A stretch of DNA of 36,092 bases. It comes from an uncultured SAR116 cluster alpha proteobacterium. GTDB taxonomy: Bacteria; Pseudomonadota; Alphaproteobacteria; Puniceispirillales; Marisalimonadaceae. The notes beneath the pieces are model-generated. The model saw only the letters and a list, made by a program, of their open reading frames with translations, was not told where the DNA came from and ran no database searches. This document shows positions 32,783 to 36,092 of this stretch, piece after piece. The stretch is taken from positions 1 through 36,092 of the forward strand of contig CACJOU010000011.1 of assembly GCA_902595145.1 (NCBI GenBank), given 5' to 3'. Each line of letters starts with the position of its first letter. The first letter of the stretch is position 1. Both the position numbers and the translations under genes were made by a program.

Positions 32783-33036
32783 TTGCTAAATTCTAATTTA
32801 AATGATTCTATTGTGTAACCAACTTCTTCTCTCATTTTCAATGGTCCACCATCATCATATGCTTCTTCAAGAACCTCATAAAGATGGTTATTATCATATC
32901 TAAAAAAATCATTTATATCCGAGATACTTGTATTAAACTCTTTGTAAACGATTGCATGAAATTCATTATATATTTTTTTCTTTTGATAAAATGAAAAATC
33001 AATAATTTTATTTTTTTGCTCTAACATTACTATCAA
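32779..33036 (-). CDS. Unknown small cytosolic protein, 85 aa
   Basis: I recognise no family. The protein is acidic and aromatic-rich, with segments FSFYQKKKIYNEFHAIVYKEF and HLYEVLEEAYDDGGPLKMREEVGYTIESF, and should be mainly helical; no signal peptide, membrane segment or metal motif is seen. It starts at a TTG (33036) whose TTGA overlaps the protease stop, or at the ATG 9 bp further in (33027). Its stop overlaps the Nudix start by 4 bp. The overlaps on both sides show it is a real cistron, translated together with its neighbours. Possible roles are an inhibitor, adaptor or immunity-type partner of a neighbouring enzyme; this is speculation from its size and position only. Confidence 0.65.
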   Translation of the reverse strand: MIVMLEQKNKIIDFSFYQKKKIYNEFHAIVYKEFNTSISDINDFFRYDNNHLYEVLEEAYDDGGPLKMREEVGYTIESFKLEFSK

Positions 33037-34316
33037 CGTTTAATGTATTCTATCTTGTCTTTTTCAAGCTCTAGTCGAACAGAATAGTCAAGAGTTAGAA
33101 AACCTTGTCTAGATGTGTAACAACTTGTTATTAAATTGATTTCTTTTTTTCCTTCTGTAATTTTAGCAATATCACTTAGCGATTTTGGAATACTAGCATT
33201 CACGTATTTTATCCAACAATCTTTCCAAATTCCGTAAATATCTGCGTCTGAGCCAACTTTTATACTATGAATATAAAAAGGTCTTTGTTCAGAACTAATT
33301 TTTTCATAATTTTTAGCAGCTATTACCGCACCTGCTAAATTGATGTAGTCTCTATAAATACTGTTTTGCTTCTTCTTTAAATCTATGAAGTAGTCCTTTT
33401 CTCTATTTTTATTTTTAAATGTAAATTTTGCTTTTCCATCTAATCCTCTAAGAATGTAACTCATATCAGCAGGTGTTTTAATTAACTGGTCATTTACTTT
33501 TATTAGGCTTGAACCAATCTCTAAAATCTTGCCGTCTAAATGCAACTCAGACACCTTATTATGCTGTTCTGTTTCATTGTCTTTAGCGAACTTGATAGGA
33601 ACTTCCATAGGTAATGGACTTTTGCCAGCCTTATATAGATCTAAAATTTTACACAACAAATAAGAAGGAATAGCCAAACCAATTCCACTTGACTTCTTAA
33701 TAGTTGCCTTATTAACACCTACTATTAAACCTGTGTCTAAATTAATTAAAGGACCTCCAGAATTACCTGTATTAATAGCAGCGTCTGTTTGAATTACTTC
33801 CTTGCCGTAAAGAAATCTTTGATTGGATATAATACCTCTAGATGCTGAAAATTTTAGACCTTTTGGATGGCCGTATGCAGCAACTGCTGTACCGTTTGCA
33901 ATAGACTTGTCACAACTAAGTTTCGCTTCACTTGAATTTTGAGGCATTTTTTCTGTATCAACTTTAACTAAGGCTAGGTCTAATTCAGGATCAACGTAAA
34001 TCAATTTCGCTTTTATAAATTTCTCGCCTTTGAAGGCTATTTTAATAAAAGTATTACCTACTCCAGATACATGTGCATTTGTCACAATCAAGCCTAACGA
34101 TTTGTCGACAACAAAACCAGCTCCTACCCATGATCTAATAATCTGATCTTTGTCAGTATCTTCCACAAATGGATGGTCTACTAAAACTCTAAATCGAACT
34201 GTGTAGTCAGACGCTTCGTCAATATAACTTTTACCAAATGAATTAAAAGATAAAATAGAAAAGCCAAAGAATAGTAAAAGACATATATAATTTTTAATTT
34301 GTATTTTTTTTATCAT
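33033..34316 (-). CDS. Exported trypsin/HtrA-like serine protease
   Basis: A 427-residue protein from the ATG at 34316. I prefer this start because it forms an ATGA overlap with the upstream gene and is preceded by GACGAGG; an ATG four codons earlier is less likely. The N-terminus (basic, then YICLLLFFGFSILSF) is a signal peptide or anchor, placing the enzyme in the periplasm. The trypsin-like domain (about 35-230) has the full triad: His82 in VTNAHV, Asp113 in DPELDLAL and Ser176 in GNSGGPL, with oxyanion-loop sequence as in HtrA/DegS. The remaining 200 residues have no clear PDZ; a weak PDZ-like stretch with PFYIHSIKVGSDADIYGI lies near 345-370. Genes for a sigma-like and an unknown protein precede it in the operon. 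Confidence 0.87.
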   Translation of the reverse strand: MIKKIQIKNYICLLLFFGFSILSFNSFGKSYIDEASDYTVRFRVLVDHPFVEDTDKDQIIRSWVGAGFVVDKSLGLIVTNAHVSGVGNTFIKIAFKGEKFIKAKLIYVDPELDLALVKVDTEKMPQNSSEAKLSCDKSIANGTAVAAYGHPKGLKFSASRGIISNQRFLYGKEVIQTDAAINTGNSGGPLINLDTGLIVGVNKATIKKSSGIGLAIPSYLLCKILDLYKAGKSPLPMEVPIKFAKDNETEQHNKVSELHLDGKILEIGSSLIKVNDQLIKTPADMSYILRGLDGKAKFTFKNKNREKDYFIDLKKKQNSIYRDYINLAGAVIAAKNYEKISSEQRPFYIHSIKVGSDADIYGIWKDCWIKYVNASIPKSLSDIAKITEGKKEINLITSCYTSRQGFLTLDYSVRLELEKDKIEYIKR

Positions 34317-35350
34317 TCCTCGTCCCATTCATTAATTATTGGTTCTACCTCTGATTTTATTTTTTTAATATCATCGCGGTAATTTCTAATTCTATTTACT
34401 GCAAATGTATTTTCATAAATGTCTTTATTTAGCGAGAAACCTAATTTTTCAGTTAGTTTGTCTAATGAAGGCTTTTTATTAAAATTTAAAAAGTCATAGG
34501 TTTCTTCAACACTTGGAACAGCTTCAAGATTTCTTCTAGATAAGAAGCTGGTTCTTCTTGCAGAGTTTTTATCTATGTAAACTTCTACATATTCTCTCAA
34601 AGACTGAAGTTGACCTAATGTTTTATCAAAAAATTCTCTTGTTCGAAAAAAATCCTCATTGAAAAAATTTTCTGTATTCTCTTTAAGATCTAGAGACTGA
34701 TTTAATATATGTCGCAGAAATCCATCTTTACCATAGTATTCACTTTTATTGATGTTTTTCTTTATTAGATCTTCAATAATATTTATTAAATTTGAATTTT
34801 TTAAATTGTCTTGTCCAAAATCTCTATTAGATGCTAATAAATTCCTTATCCTTTTTGCATAAGAAATTCTTTTGTCTAATTCATTTATAATAGACGAGAA
34901 ATCAATTTCGTCGCCATCATCTCTTTCTAGGGAATAATTAGCTTCTAAGTATTCAGAAGGCAAACTTCGTGAAAACGACTCAGATCTTTCTAAACTACTT
35001 AAATCAATACTATTAGAGGTGAAATTGTCCTCATAAAGTTTAAAAAAGTCATCAGAATGATTTTCAGCTATATAAAAAAGGATGTCGTCGAAATCTTCTT
35101 CTTCTTTAATGAATTTTTCAAAGTATCGAACTACATTTTTATCTTTTTGCAAATTGAAGAAATCACTATAACTAAAATTAAGTTGGATTAAATCTAGATC
35201 CTTTGTAAAAACGTCTTCAATAGATTTTTTATAACCAATAGAAAATGCCTTTTTAACAAATTTATCTATTGCTTGATTTTCCCAAAATTCTGGATCGGTA
35301 TTTTTGAAAAAATCATTTAGTCTTTCTAAATCAAGCTCAAGAACACCCAT
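34313..35350 (-). CDS. Unknown acidic, helical protein, 345 aa
   Basis: I do not recognise this protein. It is hydrophilic and acidic, with no signal peptide or membrane segment, and looks mainly alpha-helical. Long amphipathic stretches occur around residues 150-180 (IINELDKRISYAKRIRNLL), 190-215 and 240-270, and a basic patch at about 279-289 (RRTSFLSRRNL). An aromatic-acidic N-terminus (MGVLELDLERLNDFFKNTDPEFWEN) is notable. Its ATG overlaps the stop of the sigma-like gene by one base (TAATG) and its TGA overlaps the protease start (ATGA), so it is translated between them and may form a complex with, or act as a regulator of, either one. An anti-sigma-like or adaptor role is a guess. Confidence 0.75.
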   Translation of the reverse strand: MGVLELDLERLNDFFKNTDPEFWENQAIDKFVKKAFSIGYKKSIEDVFTKDLDLIQLNFSYSDFFNLQKDKNVVRYFEKFIKEEEDFDDILFYIAENHSDDFFKLYEDNFTSNSIDLSSLERSESFSRSLPSEYLEANYSLERDDGDEIDFSSIINELDKRISYAKRIRNLLASNRDFGQDNLKNSNLINIIEDLIKKNINKSEYYGKDGFLRHILNQSLDLKENTENFFNEDFFRTREFFDKTLGQLQSLREYVEVYIDKNSARRTSFLSRRNLEAVPSVEETYDFLNFNKKPSLDKLTEKLGFSLNKDIYENTFAVNRIRNYRDDIKKIKSEVEPIINEWDEE

Positions 35351-35913
35351 TATAAATTCTCCCTTGAATTCATATTAATGACATTACTATCATCGTCATT
35401 TAATTTTAGACGTGCTTTTTGGAAGGCTCTTCTTCTTCTTTTCACAGCTGTATTTAATACCGGTATATCATTTCTAGCCTGATAATCTTCTGGAGATTCA
35501 TCTGTAACAACAGACAACAAAGCATCTTTTTCCTGTTCGTCTAAAGCATCTAAATACTTCATGATCAAAGCATGGTTTTCAGGACTAGAAAACTTTGTTT
35601 TAGCTATTAAATTTTCATGAATAACGCTGTTATTATTGGCATTAGTTTCATAAGCCTCTACTTCTTCTTCAAAATTGACCGTCTTTATTGTTTTAGAGTC
35701 AATTGCTGCATTTTTTGCAATTGTATAAAAAAATCCAACTTCAACACTAATTTCCTCATTAGATTTTTGTTTATTTTTTTTCCATACAAGAAACTTAGCA
35801 ACAACAGTATTAATTAAGTCATTTGTTTCTTCAAATCCACTTTTGTACTTTAAAGAGGCTTTTCGAATTGTCTTATAGTTTTTATTTATATAGACTTCAC
35901 AAGTTCCACACAT
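35350..35913 (-). CDS. ECF sigma-70-like protein
   Basis: A 187-residue protein that resembles an ECF-type sigma factor. Residues about 14-72 fit region 2 (IRKASLKYKSGFEETNDLINTVVAKFLVWKK ... FFYTIAKNAAID), and residues about 118-171 fit region 4 with its helix-turn-helix (LDALDEQEKDALLSVVT ... IPVLNTAVKRRRRAFQKARLKL). The N-terminus is odd, starting MCGTCEVYI with a CxxC pair. Region 2 lacks a textbook DA-D-Q-xVF motif, so it may be a diverged or non-canonical factor. AAAGG lies 9 nt before the ATG. It follows the partly visible upstream gene by 14 bp and precedes the unknown 345-residue gene. It may switch on the operon itself or respond to proteolysis. Confidence 0.68.
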   Translation of the reverse strand: MCGTCEVYINKNYKTIRKASLKYKSGFEETNDLINTVVAKFLVWKKNKQKSNEEISVEVGFFYTIAKNAAIDSKTIKTVNFEEEVEAYETNANNNSVIHENLIAKTKFSSPENHALIMKYLDALDEQEKDALLSVVTDESPEDYQARNDIPVLNTAVKRRRRAFQKARLKLNDDDSNVINMNSRENL

Positions 35914-35927
35914 ATATTGAACCTTTC

Positions 35928-36092
35928 TTAAATATAATAATAAGCATGAATTAATTTATTTTCAAAAAAAACAGATCGTCCGTTGTGCTGTTCATCGGAA
36001 CTATAATTGTCCTCAACACCAATGGAATTTTCTTTATCCCAAATTGTTTCTAAAAAATTATAGAGTGGTTGATTGGTGTTTATATCCTCGTA
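35928..36092 (-). CDS. C-terminal end of an unknown protein (runs off window)
   Basis: An open frame of 54 codons enters from the right edge and stops at TAA (35928-35930), 14 bp before the sigma-like gene. The visible part is acidic and hydrophilic (e.g. NFLETIWDKENS, GVEDNYSSDEQHNGR, ending FFENKLIHAYYYI). It shows no known motif. Its position and spacing make it the preceding gene of the same operon. The operon promoter must lie outside the window. Confidence 0.55.
   Translation of the reverse strand, partial: YEDINTNQPLYNFLETIWDKENSIGVEDNYSSDEQHNGRSVFFENKLIHAYYYI

Larger units (their letters stand above)
26852..36092. mobile_element. Integrative genomic island (left part; right end outside window)
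   Basis: A tRNA gene followed at once by an integrase of the type that inserts into tRNA 3' ends, then by small unknown genes, a GIY-YIG-like protein and a helicase/nuclease/protease operon, is the usual layout of a P4-type island. The left boundary is taken as the T arm/3' end of tRNA-Ser(GCU), because such integrases regenerate the tRNA from a duplicated 3' segment. No second copy of the tRNA 3' end was found up to 36,092, so the right end lies outside. Base composition is as AT-rich as the chromosome, suggesting exchange among related low-GC hosts. The start is inferred, not proven. Confidence 0.7.

Noticed and set aside
35617-35817. Plus-strand Phe/Cys-rich frame opposite the sigma-like gene
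   Set aside because: Shadow of an AT-rich coding region; the minus-strand gene has better composition, a Shine-Dalgarno sequence and coupled neighbours.
27005-36092. CRISPR array or further tRNA genes in the island
   Set aside because: No regularly spaced repeats of 25-40 bp and no second cloverleaf were seen; the only tandem repeat is the two-copy 10-mer before the integrase.

Overview
The window is AT-rich, gene-dense DNA that looks like a free-living, probably marine, alphaproteobacterium. That assignment is inferred from the low GC (about 30 %), compact spacing with many overlapping start/stop codons, a zwf-pgl-edd Entner-Doudoroff operon, and the mix of glutaryl-CoA dehydrogenase, TauD-type dioxygenase, carbamoylase and DMT exporters. 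No marker gene here fixes the genus.

Positions 1-26,700 look like ordinary chromosome carrying short catabolic operons. In order: the 5' part of a class III nucleotidyl cyclase (1-382, minus). A minus-strand operon of TauD-type dioxygenase, cupin, HCCA-isomerase-like protein and glutaryl-CoA dehydrogenase (699-3858), divergent from an amidohydrolase and a luciferase-like monooxygenase (3990-6090). A small envelope group (DUF3833-type lipoprotein, chalcone-isomerase-like protein, YciB-like protein, 6144-7854). A mandelate-racemase-type enzyme coupled to an epoxide-hydrolase-like enzyme and an EamA transporter (7888-11065). A HIT protein and an M20 carbamoylase. The Entner-Doudoroff operon (12825-16691). 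A group resembling sulfonate or phosphonate C3 metabolism (16818-22501): a YihU-like reductase, two SDR proteins with altered active sites, a Gfo/Idh/MocA oxidoreductase, a split ComD/ComE-like ThDP decarboxylase and an EamA transporter. Then a DEAD-box RNA helicase, a BaiN/YhiN-type flavoprotein and a LysR regulator.

At 26783-26874 there is a tRNA-Ser(GCU), followed about 160 bp later by a P4-type tyrosine integrase. This is the classic left border of an integrative genomic island, and everything from there to the window end is read as island. Its plus-strand part holds the integrase, a small zinc-finger protein, a small membrane protein and a GIY-YIG-like protein. Its minus-strand part (29479-36092) is one tightly coupled operon of at least seven genes, continuing past the right edge. 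In transcription order: an unknown protein (only its C-terminus is visible), an ECF-sigma-like protein, an unknown acidic protein, an exported trypsin/HtrA-like protease, an 85-residue unknown protein, a Nudix hydrolase, and a 972-residue protein joining a phospholipase-D-type nuclease domain, an SF2 helicase and a DUF3427-like tail.

This operon is the best candidate for an undescribed system: a mobile, probably defensive or stress-response locus joining a transcription-factor-like protein and an exported protease to a nucleotide hydrolase and a nuclease-helicase. That function is inference. The gene identities rest on visible motifs, and the genes without recognisable motifs are said to be so.
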